A stretch of 64,000 nucleotides of DNA from Methylobacterium mesophilicum SR1.6/6 (GCF_000364445.2 NZ_CP043538.1:5537447-5601446), one strand, 5' to 3'; shown: positions 18,413 through 27,844, counted from the stretch's first letter. Translations and numbers: made by a program. Notes: generated by a model not told the origin, from the letters alone.

Positions 18413-19912
18413 GCGTGGGCCGGATTATCGTGTTTGGTCGCTCACAGCGGCAACCGGAGCATCATCCGCAGGCTCACACCCCGTCTCGCGATCGGGCTCG
18501 GCCTAGTGGTCGCGCCGGCCGAGGCCCAGCAGCAAACCCGGACGGTCTTCGAAGGCGCGGGCGCCGATCCGCGCATCTCGGTCTCCCAGCCGGAAACCAC
18601 CAGCCAGGCATCCGGCGGCTACGTCCGCTCGGTGGAACCGTATCTCGGCCCCCTCGGTGATCCCCTCGGCATCCGCCCGCTTCTGAAGGAACGCGGGATC
18701 GAGTACAGCCTGACCTACATCGCCGACGTCCTGGGCAACCCGGTCGGCGGGATCCGGCAGGGCGCGATCGTCGAGGACCGCCTCAACCTGCGGCTCAACC
18801 TCGACCTCGACCGGTTGGCGGGCTGGCAGGGCGCGACGGTTCACGCCAACGCCTATTTCATCCACGGCACCGGCCTGTCGCGCTACTATGTCGGCAACCT
18901 GCTGACCACGAGCGTGATCGAGGCGCTGCCCTCGACGCGCCTCTACGTGCTCTGGTTCGACCAGACCCTGATGGACGGACAGCTCGGGATCCGCATCGGC
19001 CAGCAGGCAGCCGACACCGAGTTCTTCGTCAGCCAGACCGCGACGCTGTTCGTGAACTCCACCTTCGGCTGGCCGGCGATCACCGGGCTCGACCTGCCGA
19101 GCGGCGGCCCGGCCTACCCGCTCGCGGCCCCGGCGATCCGGGCGAAGTACGTCCCGGGCAACGGATTCTCCCTGCAGGTCGGGCTCTACGACGGCGACCC
19201 GGCCGGGGCGAACCGCCCCGGCCAGGATCCCGAGGCGCAGCGCCTAAATCGGACGGGCACCAATTTCCGCGTCAACGACCCAGCCCTGATCGTCGCGGAG
19301 GCGACCTACGCGTACAACATCGCCCCCGGATCCAAGGGCCTGCCGGGCGACATCACCCTCGGCGGCTGGCAGCATTTCGGCCGTTTCGACAGCCTGCGCT
19401 TCGACATCACCGGCGTTCCCCTCGCCGACCCGAGCGCCTCCGGCATCGGCCGCCCGGTGCGCGGCAATGCCGGGCTCTACGCGATCTACGACCAGACGCT
19501 CTACCGGGAATCCGGCAAGGACGACGAGGGCCTCGGCTTCTTCGTGCGCGCCGCGTGGTCGCCCACCCGATCCAGCCTGATCGACGCCTACGTGGATACC
19601 GGCCTGGCCTACAAGGGCCTGTTCGAGGGCCGGGACGACGACACGGTGGGCGTGAGCGTCGCCTTCGCCCGCATCAGCGACGAGGCCCAGCGGGCCGACC
19701 GGGACACGATCCTCTACTCGGGCCAGCCCATGCCCCGCCGCAGGGCCGAGGCGGTGATCGAGGCGACCTATCAGGCCGTGGTCGTGCCGGGCTTCACCAT
19801 TCAGCCGGACGCGCAATACGTCATTCATCCCGGCGCCGGCATCGCGGGGCCGGACGGCCGCCGGCTGCGCAACGCCGCGGTGCTCGGCCTGCGCGCGACC
19901 GTGCAATACTGA
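18407..19912 (+). CDS. OprB-type carbohydrate-selective porin
   Basis: The mature part (about 450 residues) has the OprB pattern: GIEYSLTYIADVLGN near the N-terminus, repeated amphipathic beta-strand stretches and a terminal aromatic residue (RATVQY). A signal peptide (LAIGLGLVVAPAEAQ) is clear. The start is uncertain: the ATG at 18407 falls inside a palindromic repeat arm, and a TTG at 18434 would give a shorter leader; no good ribosome site precedes either. A frame open to 18197 runs through the repeat and is rejected. It probably forms an outer-membrane channel for sugars or other small solutes. Confidence 0.8.
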   Translation: MRAWAGLSCLVAHSGNRSIIRRLTPRLAIGLGLVVAPAEAQQQTRTVFEGAGADPRISVSQPETTSQASGGYVRSVEPYLGPLGDPLGIRPLLKERGIEYSLTYIADVLGNPVGGIRQGAIVEDRLNLRLNLDLDRLAGWQGATVHANAYFIHGTGLSRYYVGNLLTTSVIEALPSTRLYVLWFDQTLMDGQLGIRIGQQAADTEFFVSQTATLFVNSTFGWPAITGLDLPSGGPAYPLAAPAIRAKYVPGNGFSLQVGLYDGDPAGANRPGQDPEAQRLNRTGTNFRVNDPALIVAEATYAYNIAPGSKGLPGDITLGGWQHFGRFDSLRFDITGVPLADPSASGIGRPVRGNAGLYAIYDQTLYRESGKDDEGLGFFVRAAWSPTRSSLIDAYVDTGLAYKGLFEGRDDDTVGVSVAFARISDEAQRADRDTILYSGQPMPRRRAEAVIEATYQAVVVPGFTIQPDAQYVIHPGAGIAGPDGRRLRNAAVLGLRATVQY

Positions 19913-19969
19913 GCCGGCCTGCGACGGCGGCGCCGGGAACGGTGACGGCGCTCCGCCTCTTTCAGCAGC

Positions 19970-21505
19970 ATGTTGATCTTCGAGTGGGTTGTCGGCGTCC
20001 TGTTCGGCGCCGTCCTCCTGGCCGGCCTGGCGCGCCGGCTGGGCGCGCCGTATCCGGCCTTCCTGGCGTTGGGCGGAGTCGGCCTCGCCTTCGTGCCCGG
20101 CGTCCCCAACCTGCGGCTCGATCCCGAGCTCGCCCTCGCGCTGTTCCTGGCCCCCGTCCTGCTCGATGCCGGCTTCGACGCCTCCGTGCGGGACATGAAG
20201 GAGAACTGGCGCGCGGTGCTGGGGCTCGCGGTCGGCGCCGTGGCGGTGACGACGCTGGCCGTCGCGGTCGTGGCCCGGCTCGTCGTGCCGGACATGCCGC
20301 TCTCCGCCTGCATCGTGCTCGGTGCCGTGGTCGCGCCGCCCGACGCGGTGGCGGCGCTGGCGGTACTCAAGCACGCGCCCATGCCGCACCGGCTCGCCAC
20401 CATCCTGCGCGGCGAGAGCCTGCTCAACGACGCGGCCTCGCTGCTGATCTACCGGCTCGGCGTGACGGCCGCGATGGCCGGCGCCTTCCACCCCGCCGAG
20501 GTTGCACCGGTCTTTCTCCTGGGCGTCGTGGGGAGCCTCGTCGTCGGCCCCGTCCTGGGCCTGATCTTCGTGGCCCTGACGCGGCGCGTCACGGACCCGG
20601 CGAGCGCGATCGTGATGCAGTTCGTGGGTGCCTTCGGGATCTGGCTCGCCGCGGAGCGGCTGGAGCTGTCCGGGGTGCTCACCATCGTCACCTTCGCGGT
20701 GACGGTGGCGCGCCGGGCGCCGGGCGTGACGGCGCCGCGGGCCCGGGTGATCTCCTATGCGGTCTGGGACACGGCGGTGTTCGTCCTCAACGTCCTGGCC
20801 TTCGTGCTGATCGGCATCCAGATCGACCCGATCCGGGAGCGGCTGACCGGCGCGGATGCATGGCAGGCGCTGATCCTCGCGGGCGCAACCTTCGCCACCG
20901 TGGTGGTGACCCGCCTCGCCTGGGTGCTGCCGACGACCGGGATGCGCGGCATCGGCATCCGGCAGGCCGGCGCACCGGCCCGGCTCGGGCCAGGTATCGC
21001 TCTGTCATGGGCCGGGATGCGCGGGATCGTCACGGTGGCGGCCGCCCTGGCCCTGCCTGCGGAATTCCCCCATCGCGACCTCGTGGTGGTCACCGCCTTC
21101 TGCACCGTGCTGGGCACTCTGATCATCCAGGGCCTGACCCTGCGCCCGCTGCTGGCGCACCTGAAGCTGGAGGATGACGACCCGGTCGGGCGCGAGACCG
21201 GCCGTGCCCGGGCCGCCGCCTACAAGGCCGCTCTGGACAGCCTCGCGGAGGCCGAGGACGAGCCGGCGACCGAGGCGATCCGCGCCGAGTTCCAGGCGGC
21301 GCTGGCCGAGGCCGAGGAGCACGAGGAGGGTTTGGCGCCGGAGAGCCTGCCGGCGGACGCCGCCCGGCGCCGGGCCGTGGAGGCTGCCCGGGACGCAGTG
21401 CTGTCCCTGCGCCGGCGCGGCCGGATCGGCGACGACGCCTACTACCTGTTGGAAGAGGAGTTTGACTGGGCCGAGCTCAGCGCCACGCCGAAGGCGGAGA
21501 CGTGA
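19970..21505 (+). CDS. CPA1-family sodium/proton antiporter
   Basis: The 511-residue protein has about twelve hydrophobic helices followed by a charged cytoplasmic tail (about residues 400-511, rich in Glu and Ala). VVAPPDAVAA and GESLLNDAASL are the ion-binding motifs of the CPA1 family; the Asp in PPDA and in LLNDA are the expected catalytic acids. It exchanges Na+ or K+ for protons across the inner membrane. It starts 57 bases after the porin on the same strand. The tail resembles that of NhaP-type antiporters with unknown regulatory function. Confidence 0.9.
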   Translation: MLIFEWVVGVLFGAVLLAGLARRLGAPYPAFLALGGVGLAFVPGVPNLRLDPELALALFLAPVLLDAGFDASVRDMKENWRAVLGLAVGAVAVTTLAVAVVARLVVPDMPLSACIVLGAVVAPPDAVAALAVLKHAPMPHRLATILRGESLLNDAASLLIYRLGVTAAMAGAFHPAEVAPVFLLGVVGSLVVGPVLGLIFVALTRRVTDPASAIVMQFVGAFGIWLAAERLELSGVLTIVTFAVTVARRAPGVTAPRARVISYAVWDTAVFVLNVLAFVLIGIQIDPIRERLTGADAWQALILAGATFATVVVTRLAWVLPTTGMRGIGIRQAGAPARLGPGIALSWAGMRGIVTVAAALALPAEFPHRDLVVVTAFCTVLGTLIIQGLTLRPLLAHLKLEDDDPVGRETGRARAAAYKAALDSLAEAEDEPATEAIRAEFQAALAEAEEHEEGLAPESLPADAARRRAVEAARDAVLSLRRRGRIGDDAYYLLEEEFDWAELSATPKAET

Positions 21506-21571
21506 GGGGGCGTTTCCAGCCGGGGCTTCTACGGGCCGCGCGAAGCGCTTCAGCGGCAAGGCAGAGCACAG

Positions 21572-22528
21572 TCACACACCCTTGCGGGCGGCGACCCGCG
21601 CCTCGATCGCATCCCAGACCGCCACCGACAGGTCGGGTCCGCCGAGCCGCTTGATCGCCCGGATGCCCGTGGGAGAGGTGACGTTGATCTCTGTCAGATG
21701 CCCGTCGATGACGTCGATCCCCACCAGGATCAGGCCCCGGCGCGCCAGTTCCGGGCCGATCGTCGCGCAGATCTCGCGCTCGCGCTCAGTCAGCTCCGAC
21801 GCGGAAGCCGCGCCGCCGCGGACCATGTTGGAGCGGATGTCGTTCGCTGCCGGCACGCGGTTGACCGCGCCCATGGCCACGCCGTCGACCAAGATGATGC
21901 GCTTGTCGCCCTCGGTGACCCGGTCGAGGTAGCGCTGCACCACCCAGGCCTCCCGGAAGGTCGTGGCGAACAGGTCGAACATCGAACCGAAGTTCGGGTC
22001 CTTCTCGGTGACCTTGAAGACGGCCGCGCCGCCATGCCCGTGGAGTGGCTTCATCGCCACGGTGCCATGCTCCAGCCGGAAGGCCTCGATCTCCGCCTTG
22101 TCGCGGCTGATCAAAGTCGGCGGCATCAGTTCGGGGAAGTCGAGGACGAACAGCTTCTCGGGGGCGTTGCGCACCTCGAACGGGTCGTTGACCACGAGCG
22201 TCTCTGGATGGATCCGCTCCAGCATGTGGGTGGCCGTGATGTAGGCCATGTCGAAGGGCGGGTCCTGGCGCATCAGCACCACGTCCGCCTCGGCGAGGTC
22301 GATCCGCTCCGGCGGCGTCAGGGTGAAGTGCGCGCCCTCCACGTCCTGCACGGTCAGCCCCTCGACCCGCGCGGTGACGCGCCGGCCCTGCATCGAGAGC
22401 CGGTCCGGCGTGTAGTACACGAGCGTGTGCCCCCGCCGCCGGGCTTCCAGCAACAGAGCGAACGTGGTGTCCCCCGCGATCCGGATGTTCTGGATCGGGT
22501 CCATCTGGACCGCGACGGTCAGGCTCAT
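21572..22528 (-). CDS. gshB: glutathione synthetase
   Basis: GshB joins gamma-glutamylcysteine and glycine with ATP. The 318-residue ATP-grasp protein shows the start [35 protein letters not shown], the glycine-rich [12 protein letters not shown], and the C-terminal [20 protein letters not shown], all diagnostic. Its partner gshA is not in the window. The short Cys-rich gene upstream on the same strand is 46 bases away and may be co-transcribed. Confidence 0.95.
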   Translation of the reverse strand: MSLTVAVQMDPIQNIRIAGDTTFALLLEARRRGHTLVYYTPDRLSMQGRRVTARVEGLTVQDVEGAHFTLTPPERIDLAEADVVLMRQDPPFDMAYITATHMLERIHPETLVVNDPFEVRNAPEKLFVLDFPELMPPTLISRDKAEIEAFRLEHGTVAMKPLHGHGGAAVFKVTEKDPNFGSMFDLFATTFREAWVVQRYLDRVTEGDKRIILVDGVAMGAVNRVPAANDIRSNMVRGGAASASELTEREREICATIGPELARRGLILVGIDVIDGHLTEINVTSPTGIRAIKRLGGPDLSVAVWDAIEARVAARKGV

Positions 22529-22574
22529 CGAAAACGCCCCTCGCCAGCGGCGGGTATCGCGACCGGAGGCCGAC

Positions 22575-22868
22575 TCACTCGTCGGACAGCGACTTGCTGC
22601 CCGTGCGCTTGTCGTAATCGCCGATCGCCGCGCGACACTCGGGCGACAGGCGCTTGCGGTTGCGCATCATGCAGCGGTCCGCGTCCTGGCTGTTCGGGTC
22701 GACGCCAGCGCAGAGGCGGAAATAGTCGTTCGCGCAGCCGAGCTGCAGCCCCTGGTCCTCGCGTTGGGCGTAAGCCGGGCCAGCGGTGAGGGCGAACAGC
22801 GCCAGCGCCGCCGTGGCCAGCCCGCGGCGGCGGAAGGAGCGCAGGGATCGTTCCGGAACCAGTCGCAT
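22575..22868 (-). CDS. periplasmic Cys-rich GLG1-like domain protein
   Basis: The 97-residue protein has a signal peptide (cleaved after AYAQ, residue 35) and then a single Cys-rich domain with four Cys: [14 protein letters not shown]...[19 protein letters not shown]. This C-x8-C-x14-C-x10-C spacing matches the cysteine-rich repeat of Golgi protein GLG1 (PF00839), found as short periplasmic proteins in alphaproteobacteria. Two disulfides are likely. Function is unknown. Confidence 0.75.
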   Translation of the reverse strand: MRLVPERSLRSFRRRGLATAALALFALTAGPAYAQREDQGLQLGCANDYFRLCAGVDPNSQDADRCMMRNRKRLSPECRAAIGDYDKRTGSKSLSDE

Positions 22869-23344
22869 TCAGCGGTGTCCTCAAATCTCGTTCGGGCGGA
22901 GAACCGACGCGACGGTCCCCCCATCCACCCGCATCCGGCATATCGGTCGTGCCGGGCCGTAGGCAAGCGCCGCGGGTCCGCGGCGGTTCCAAGCGGAGTG
23001 GCGACGGCAACGCTTCGCCGCACTGTGGCGCGCGGGTCGCAGGACAGGCTCCAGGCCGAGAAAAAGGCCCCGCCCGCGATCGGACAGGGCCTCAAGTCGA
23101 AGGGAGGAAACGCCCGCCATGGGCGGGAACCGCGTCGCAAATCGCGCGCCAACCGCCCGCCGGCCAGTGCCGGGAGCCGGCCGGAGAAAGCCTTGAGGGG
23201 TGGGCCGAGCAGCGGGCGACGGAGCGGGCCGAGGGCCGGAAAGAGTCCGTTAACCACGTCGTGCTGCATTGCCCACGTAGCCCTTGCCGACGCCCGTCCC
23301 GGGCCCGGGCCAGAAGCTCGGATTGCCGACAGGAGCCGGAGATC
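22869..23344. other. long non-coding divergent region
   Basis: About 475 bases lie between the Cys-rich minus-strand gene and a small plus-strand gene. Frames that cross it on either strand lack credible starts or composition. It holds a strong minus-strand intrinsic terminator (23058-23092) with no gene ending at it, so a small RNA or an attenuated leader is possible. Start sites and promoters of both flanking genes must also lie here. Confidence 0.55.
23058..23092 (-). terminator. intrinsic terminator without an assigned upstream gene
   Basis: On the minus strand AGGCCCTGTCCG and CGGGCGGGGCCT pair over 12 bp (two G-U wobbles) around an ATCG loop, followed directly by TTTTTCTC. This is the best textbook intrinsic terminator I saw in the window. 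No supported gene ends here: upstream on the minus strand lie the leader of a plus-strand gene and non-coding DNA. It is also about 190 bases before the start of the Cys-rich gene at 22868, so it could attenuate that gene. Confidence 0.7.
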
Positions 23345-23557
23345 ATGACCGTCATCAAGCCGCAGGCGTCGGGCACGGCGCCTCAATCCCTGCAGGCAGC
23401 CGATCCCAGGCGCGAGCCGGACCCGACCGCGACGGCGGCCGTCATCGCGTTTCCCGGCGCCGAAGCGCGCCGGACGCGCCGCATCCCGCGCTCGGACGAG
23501 CAGCGGGGCGAGATTCTCCTGTTCCTCGGCGTGCGCTACGAGCGCCTCGCTTCCTGA
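23345..23557 (+). CDS. small uncharacterised cytoplasmic protein
   Basis: Seventy residues from the ATG at 23345, preceded by CAGGAGCCGG as a plausible ribosome site. The N-terminal half is disordered (Pro/Ala/Thr), the C-terminal half has a short conserved-looking basic-to-hydrophobic segment (SDEQRGEILLFLGVRYERL). No family recognised. It is followed 19 bases later by a lipoprotein gene on the same strand. The frame extends far upstream but that part lacks coding character. Confidence 0.55.
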   Translation: MTVIKPQASGTAPQSLQAADPRREPDPTATAAVIAFPGAEARRTRRIPRSDEQRGEILLFLGVRYERLAS

Positions 23558-23576
23558 GCCTGCCCGGGGATTGCCC

Positions 23577-24395
23577 ATGCCAGTCCCGGATCGCCCGCGG
23601 CCCGGCCGTTCTCGAACGGTAACGGGCCTCTTTCCAGTCTTCGCGGCGCTGGCGCTGCTGGCCGCCTGCACGCAGAACGGCGATTTCGGCCGGCCGCGCA
23701 CCGGCGTCTGGAACGGCCTCATCGACACCACGGGCAGCTTCAGCACCCATGGCCGCGGGCGGCTGCTCCTCGATTCAGGCTTGACCGACGACGAGCAGGC
23801 CCTGCGCGATCGCGCATGGCGCTTCGTCCAGCCGACCAGCACGTTCGCGGCCTTCCAGGACGCCGCGTACGGCCTCGCGAGCGCGCACGCGATGCCCCCG
23901 ACCTGGCGCGTGGACGAGATCGGCGCCTACTACGATGTGCTGACCGCCGAGCCGGCCCGCTCGCCGGTATCCCGCTACCGGCAGCTCGGCGACGACGCCA
24001 CGGCGGATGCCCGGCTGATCCCGCTCTTCGCCGCGCTCGCCGCCCGCGTGATCGACGCGGATGCCGCGCGCCTCCGCAGCCTGCCCTTCGCCAAGACCCT
24101 CAACGATATCGACGTGCGGCTGGCCGCCCAGCGGGTTGCCGAGAACCGCTGTCTCATCGCCTGGGTCAGGCTCGAAGCCGGCCTGCGCCTCGCGCGCTAC
24201 CGCTTCGCCCTGGAGCACCTCTTCGCGGCGGCGCCGGCCCCGGAAGCCGTCTCGGCCGAGCGCTCCCTGGCGATGCTGGCCGCCCGTCGAAACCTGCTCG
24301 GCCCGCTGCTGCCGCCCGACGCGGCAGCGCGGTGCGGCCTCGAACCCCTCCCGCTGCCGGTCGCGCAGGCCGGGCCGCTGGTAGTGAAGGATTGA
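23577..24395 (+). CDS. predicted lipoprotein, unknown function
   Basis: From the ATG at 23577 (a TTG six bases earlier is possible) the protein has 272 residues with a basic N-terminus, a hydrophobic core and a lipobox LLAAC at about residue 31, so it is likely anchored in a membrane after lipidation. The remainder is Ala/Arg/Leu-rich, probably alpha-helical, with Cys residues in NRCLIAW and ARCGLE. I do not recognise a family. It is convergent with the cyclase gene. Confidence 0.7.
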   Translation: MPVPDRPRPGRSRTVTGLFPVFAALALLAACTQNGDFGRPRTGVWNGLIDTTGSFSTHGRGRLLLDSGLTDDEQALRDRAWRFVQPTSTFAAFQDAAYGLASAHAMPPTWRVDEIGAYYDVLTAEPARSPVSRYRQLGDDATADARLIPLFAALAARVIDADAARLRSLPFAKTLNDIDVRLAAQRVAENRCLIAWVRLEAGLRLARYRFALEHLFAAAPAPEAVSAERSLAMLAARRNLLGPLLPPDAAARCGLEPLPLPVAQAGPLVVKD

Positions 24396-24437
24396 GCAGA
24401 CGCACGCCACCGGCATTCTCCGTCCGGAGGCGGGGCT

Positions 24438-26375
24438 TCATCCTTCGGGCAAGCCCGCCTTCCGCAGGCCCTCGACGATTCGCTGATATTCGATCAGAAA
24501 CGCCGGATTGTCCGAGAACCCTGCCGTTGCCCACTTCCTGACGGTGTAGCCCGGCATCAGCTTCAGGAGTTCCGCGACCGCATCCTGCGCTTCGGCCTTC
24601 TGCCCGGTCCAGCCATAGGCAGCGGACAGATCGACATAGGCCAGCCAGAGCGGCCCCGCCGCGACCGATTTGCGGCACCAGTCGATGGCCTCCGCGTCGC
24701 GGCCGAGATGGGTGTAGGCGTGGCACATGTGGAACAGCCAGAAATTCAGCGCCGGGTCGGTCGGGCTGAGACGCAGGGCCTTCTCGATGAGCGGCAAGGC
24801 TTCGGTCGAACGGCCGAGCAGGATCTTCGTGTGGCCAAGCTCCTCATAGGCGACCGCGAGGTTGCGGTCGTTCCGGATCGCGGTTTCGAACTCGGGGACC
24901 GCGAGATCGTGCTTCTTCTGTGCTTTCAGGATCTCGGCCTTCACGAAATGAGCCATCGCGTGCTCGGGCGAATCCAAGAGAACCGGCGTGATGGCCTCGT
25001 CCGCTGCGGCCAGATCGTCCGCGGGCTTCGTGCTCCAGCGGAGCCAGACGAGGTACGACAGCGTTCGCGCCTTGCCCACCAGGGCCGAGACGAGGGTCCG
25101 ATCCTGCTGGAGGGCGCGCTCGAAGAGGCCGAGGGCGTCTTGAAGGTGCGCAGGGCTCGGACGTCGATTGAGCGCGGCCCATCCGCGCATGGCGAGATCG
25201 GCCGAATCCGGGTTGTCCGGCCGCTCGCGGAGCATGCGCAGGCTTTCCGCCTGCGTCAGCTGCACGTCGAGGGAGCGGGCGAGGCGGGCCACGAATTCGA
25301 CCTGCAGGTCGCCGAGGCGGCTGCGCTCGCCCTCGAAGCGGTCCGCCCACACGTGGGCCCCGGTCTCCGTCGAGATGAGCTGCGCGTTCAGCACGACCTG
25401 ATCGCCGGTGCGGCGCACGCTGCCTTCGAGGGCGTAGCGGACGCCGAGATCGCGCCCGAGTTGCTTCACGTCGACGGCCTTGCCCTTGTAGGTGAAGGCG
25501 GTGTTGCGGGCGATGACGAAGCTGCCGGCGAGGTGGGACAGGTCGGTGGTCAGATCCTCGGTCAGACCGTCGGCGAAGAAGGCCTGTTCGGGATCGCTGC
25601 TGAGGTTCACGAAGGGCAGCACCACCAATGACAGCGGCGGCATCGCCTTGGGCGGAAGGCCGGTCTGGACCGCGAGCGTGTGATCGGCCGTGGGCGCCTT
25701 GGCGGGCCAGAACCACCAGCCGAAGCCCAGCGCGGCGAGCCCGGCCGTGGCCGAGATTGCGGCGGCCCTGACACGGCGGCCAGACGCGGCAGCCCGTGGG
25801 ACCTGATCCAGTTCATCCTCGGGCAGATCCGTGCACGCCGCGATCGTTTCGGCGGAGAGTGCGAAGACGCCGATCGGCCGGGCGATGTTCTTGAGTTCGA
25901 CCTTGCCGCGATCCTCGAACCGGTAGGGCAGCTTGTCCCGAACCTGATCGTGGATCGAGCGGGAGACACACAGGCCGCCAGGCTCCGCCAGCGGTTCCAG
26001 GCGCGCGGCCACGTTCACGCCGTCGCCGTAGAGGTCGCCGTCTGGCTCGGCGAGAACGTCGCCGAGATTGATGCCGATGCGCATGCGCATCGCCCTGTCG
26101 GCGGGCAGGTCGGCATTGAGCGAGGAAGCCGCGCGCTGGATGGCGACGGCGCAGGCGACGGCGCAGACGGAGCTGTGGAACTCGACCAGGACGCCGTCGC
26201 CGGTCGATTTCACGATCCGCCCGTGCGCGGCGGCGACCTGCGGTTCGATCACGGTCCGGCGGAGTGCCTTCAGCCGGCGCAGGGTGCCGGTCTCGTCCTC
26301 CGAGATCATCCGGCTGTAGCCGACCACATCTGTCAGCAGGATCGCGGCGAGGCGGCGCTCGACGGCCCGGTCCAA
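24438..26375 (-). CDS. class III adenylate/guanylate cyclase with TPR repeats
   Basis: The 645-residue protein has an N-terminal class III cyclase domain (residues about 5-180) with metal-binding Asp16 (LLTDVVGYS) and Asp60 (KSTGDGVLVEF), and the purine-binding GDLYGDGVNVAARLE. A single membrane helix follows (about 202-222), then a TolB-amino-terminal/FlgO-like stretch (PFVNLSSDPEQAFFADGLTEDL) and TPR repeats at the C-terminus. Such cyclases are numerous in Rhizobiales and sense unknown signals. Domain arrangement puts the cyclase inside and the TPR part in the periplasm. cAMP rather than cGMP is likely but not proven. Confidence 0.88.
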   Translation of the reverse strand: MDRAVERRLAAILLTDVVGYSRMISEDETGTLRRLKALRRTVIEPQVAAAHGRIVKSTGDGVLVEFHSSVCAVACAVAIQRAASSLNADLPADRAMRMRIGINLGDVLAEPDGDLYGDGVNVAARLEPLAEPGGLCVSRSIHDQVRDKLPYRFEDRGKVELKNIARPIGVFALSAETIAACTDLPEDELDQVPRAAASGRRVRAAAISATAGLAALGFGWWFWPAKAPTADHTLAVQTGLPPKAMPPLSLVVLPFVNLSSDPEQAFFADGLTEDLTTDLSHLAGSFVIARNTAFTYKGKAVDVKQLGRDLGVRYALEGSVRRTGDQVVLNAQLISTETGAHVWADRFEGERSRLGDLQVEFVARLARSLDVQLTQAESLRMLRERPDNPDSADLAMRGWAALNRRPSPAHLQDALGLFERALQQDRTLVSALVGKARTLSYLVWLRWSTKPADDLAAADEAITPVLLDSPEHAMAHFVKAEILKAQKKHDLAVPEFETAIRNDRNLAVAYEELGHTKILLGRSTEALPLIEKALRLSPTDPALNFWLFHMCHAYTHLGRDAEAIDWCRKSVAAGPLWLAYVDLSAAYGWTGQKAEAQDAVAELLKLMPGYTVRKWATAGFSDNPAFLIEYQRIVEGLRKAGLPEG

Positions 26376-26556
26376 GACTGCGTCCTCCCGCGCGATTTTA
26401 GAGCGATTACTGTATCACGACCGCTTTCTCAAAGCACCGCCCGCACCCAGCTTTTGATGTGCTGCATTCGGCACCGCGACACCCCGGACCAGACAGGTAT
26501 TCGCGTCGGCGTACAGACACTCCGCGCCCGTGCGGTGACACGCGGCGGAACGAGAC

Positions 26557-27168
26557 CTACCGCCCGGCTCCCTTGGCGGACGGCTCGTCGGTCGCCGTGT
26601 CGGTGGTGCACGAGACCGCCTGCACGGCAGCGTTGGCCGCCGGCCGCTGGCTCGGCAGCCCGGCGATCACCCGGACCACCACGAAGCCGCGCGTGTCCGG
26701 CGCGACGATGCGCACGTCCCGGCTCGGGTCGTTCTCGTCGTCGTCGGCGAGCGCCTCGTCGTACTGGGCGCGGGTGAGGATCACGAGGTCGAGGGCGCCG
26801 CGAACGGCGGCCTGATCGGTGACCGCGTAGAAGGCGCCGCGCCGCGCATGCGCGGCGAGCGACAGGGACAGCGGGCCCGTGCGCGCCGAGACGCGCATGG
26901 GGCCGTCCGCGAGGTCGTAGGCGCAGACGCCCACCGCCACCGCCGGATCCGGGATCGGCAGCCAAGCCTCGGGCGGGGAGGGGTCGTCGCCGGTCGCCAC
27001 CGTGTAGATCGATTGCGGGTGGTCCAGGCCCTCGCTGGTGCGGGCACGGGAGACGGCGTCCTTCTCCGACAGGACCGGGATCGCCAGGACCGCCGCGATG
27101 TGGACGATCCCGGCCAGCACCAGGCCGACCAGCGTGGCGTAGACGAAGCGCAGGCTCACGGGGCGCAT
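26557..27168 (-). CDS. DUF1254-type membrane-anchored protein
   Basis: Starting at the ATG at 27168 the protein has 203 residues: one N-terminal membrane helix (about 9-31) and an extracytoplasmic domain with VGVCAYDLADGPMRVSAR, typical of the small DUF1254-like proteins that occur next to DUF1214 proteins. Its start overlaps the DUF1214 gene by 13 bases, so the two are coupled. Function is unknown. Longer frames upstream on this strand are shadows of the neighbours. Confidence 0.75.
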   Translation of the reverse strand: MRPVSLRFVYATLVGLVLAGIVHIAAVLAIPVLSEKDAVSRARTSEGLDHPQSIYTVATGDDPSPPEAWLPIPDPAVAVGVCAYDLADGPMRVSARTGPLSLSLAAHARRGAFYAVTDQAAVRGALDLVILTRAQYDEALADDDENDPSRDVRIVAPDTRGFVVVRVIAGLPSQRPAANAAVQAVSCTTDTATDEPSAKGAGR

Positions 27169-27839
27169 CCCAGACGCGTGATGGCCGGCACGGTGCTCCG
27201 GTCGAGGGAGCCGACGCTGGCGGCGACGGGCGTATCGTAGAGGCGCAGCGCCAGCCGCACCGGTCCGCTCGCCCGGGGGCTCGGCAGCCAGTTCCCGGGT
27301 TCGACATCGGGTCCGAGGACCACTACGAACCGTCCGTCGGCCGACCGGAGCACCTCCGTCGAGGTGAAGCCCTCGCGCACCGGCGCGCGGCCGGGATCCC
27401 GCGGGCCTCGTCCCGCCACCGTGAGGGTCCAGGCACGGGCAGGCGGGGTGCCGCCGCCGATCCGGTAGGTGCAGGTGGCGTCGAGCGCCTGACCCTCGTC
27501 GTCCGCCGCCGCGGTCAGCAGGAGGCCCTCGCCCACCGCCAGCGGGATCTCGCCCCGGCGGGCGTTGACCGCGCGCGTGTACGGGTCGGCATTCGCGGCG
27601 CCGGCCCGGGGCCAGGCCGTCCAGGCGCCGACCTGCACACCCCCGAACGGGTAGCCGCCGCTCGTCGCCCAGTCCGCGCTGGCGAGGCCGAGCACGCCGC
27701 CGAGCGCCAGGGTGTAGATCGCCAGGCCGACCACCGAGCTCTTGCGCCACAGGCGGGCGACGAGCCTGACGGCGCGGCTGCGCCGGACTCCGTCGGCCGC
27801 GGACGGGCGGCCGAGTCCCTGAGACAGCGTGAGCTTCAT
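27156..27839 (-). CDS. DUF1214 domain membrane-anchored protein
   Basis: Two hundred twenty-seven residues from the ATG at 27839, with a membrane helix at about 39-58 and a C-terminal DUF1214 domain marked by GNWLPSP and VRLALRLYDTP. DUF1214 proteins are usually paired with DUF1254 proteins, as here. The gene begins five bases after the PBP1A stop and overlaps the following DUF1254 gene, so all three likely form one transcript. This suggests an envelope function, which I cannot specify. Confidence 0.8.
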   Translation of the reverse strand: MKLTLSQGLGRPSAADGVRRSRAVRLVARLWRKSSVVGLAIYTLALGGVLGLASADWATSGGYPFGGVQVGAWTAWPRAGAANADPYTRAVNARRGEIPLAVGEGLLLTAAADDEGQALDATCTYRIGGGTPPARAWTLTVAGRGPRDPGRAPVREGFTSTEVLRSADGRFVVVLGPDVEPGNWLPSPRASGPVRLALRLYDTPVAASVGSLDRSTVPAITRLGCAP

Positions 27840-27844
27840 TGCGC

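Noticed and set aside
22667..23842. 391-residue minus-strand frame across the non-coding divergent region
   Set aside because: It overlaps the lipoprotein and 70-residue genes antisense and crosses the strong terminator at 23058-23092; no motif.
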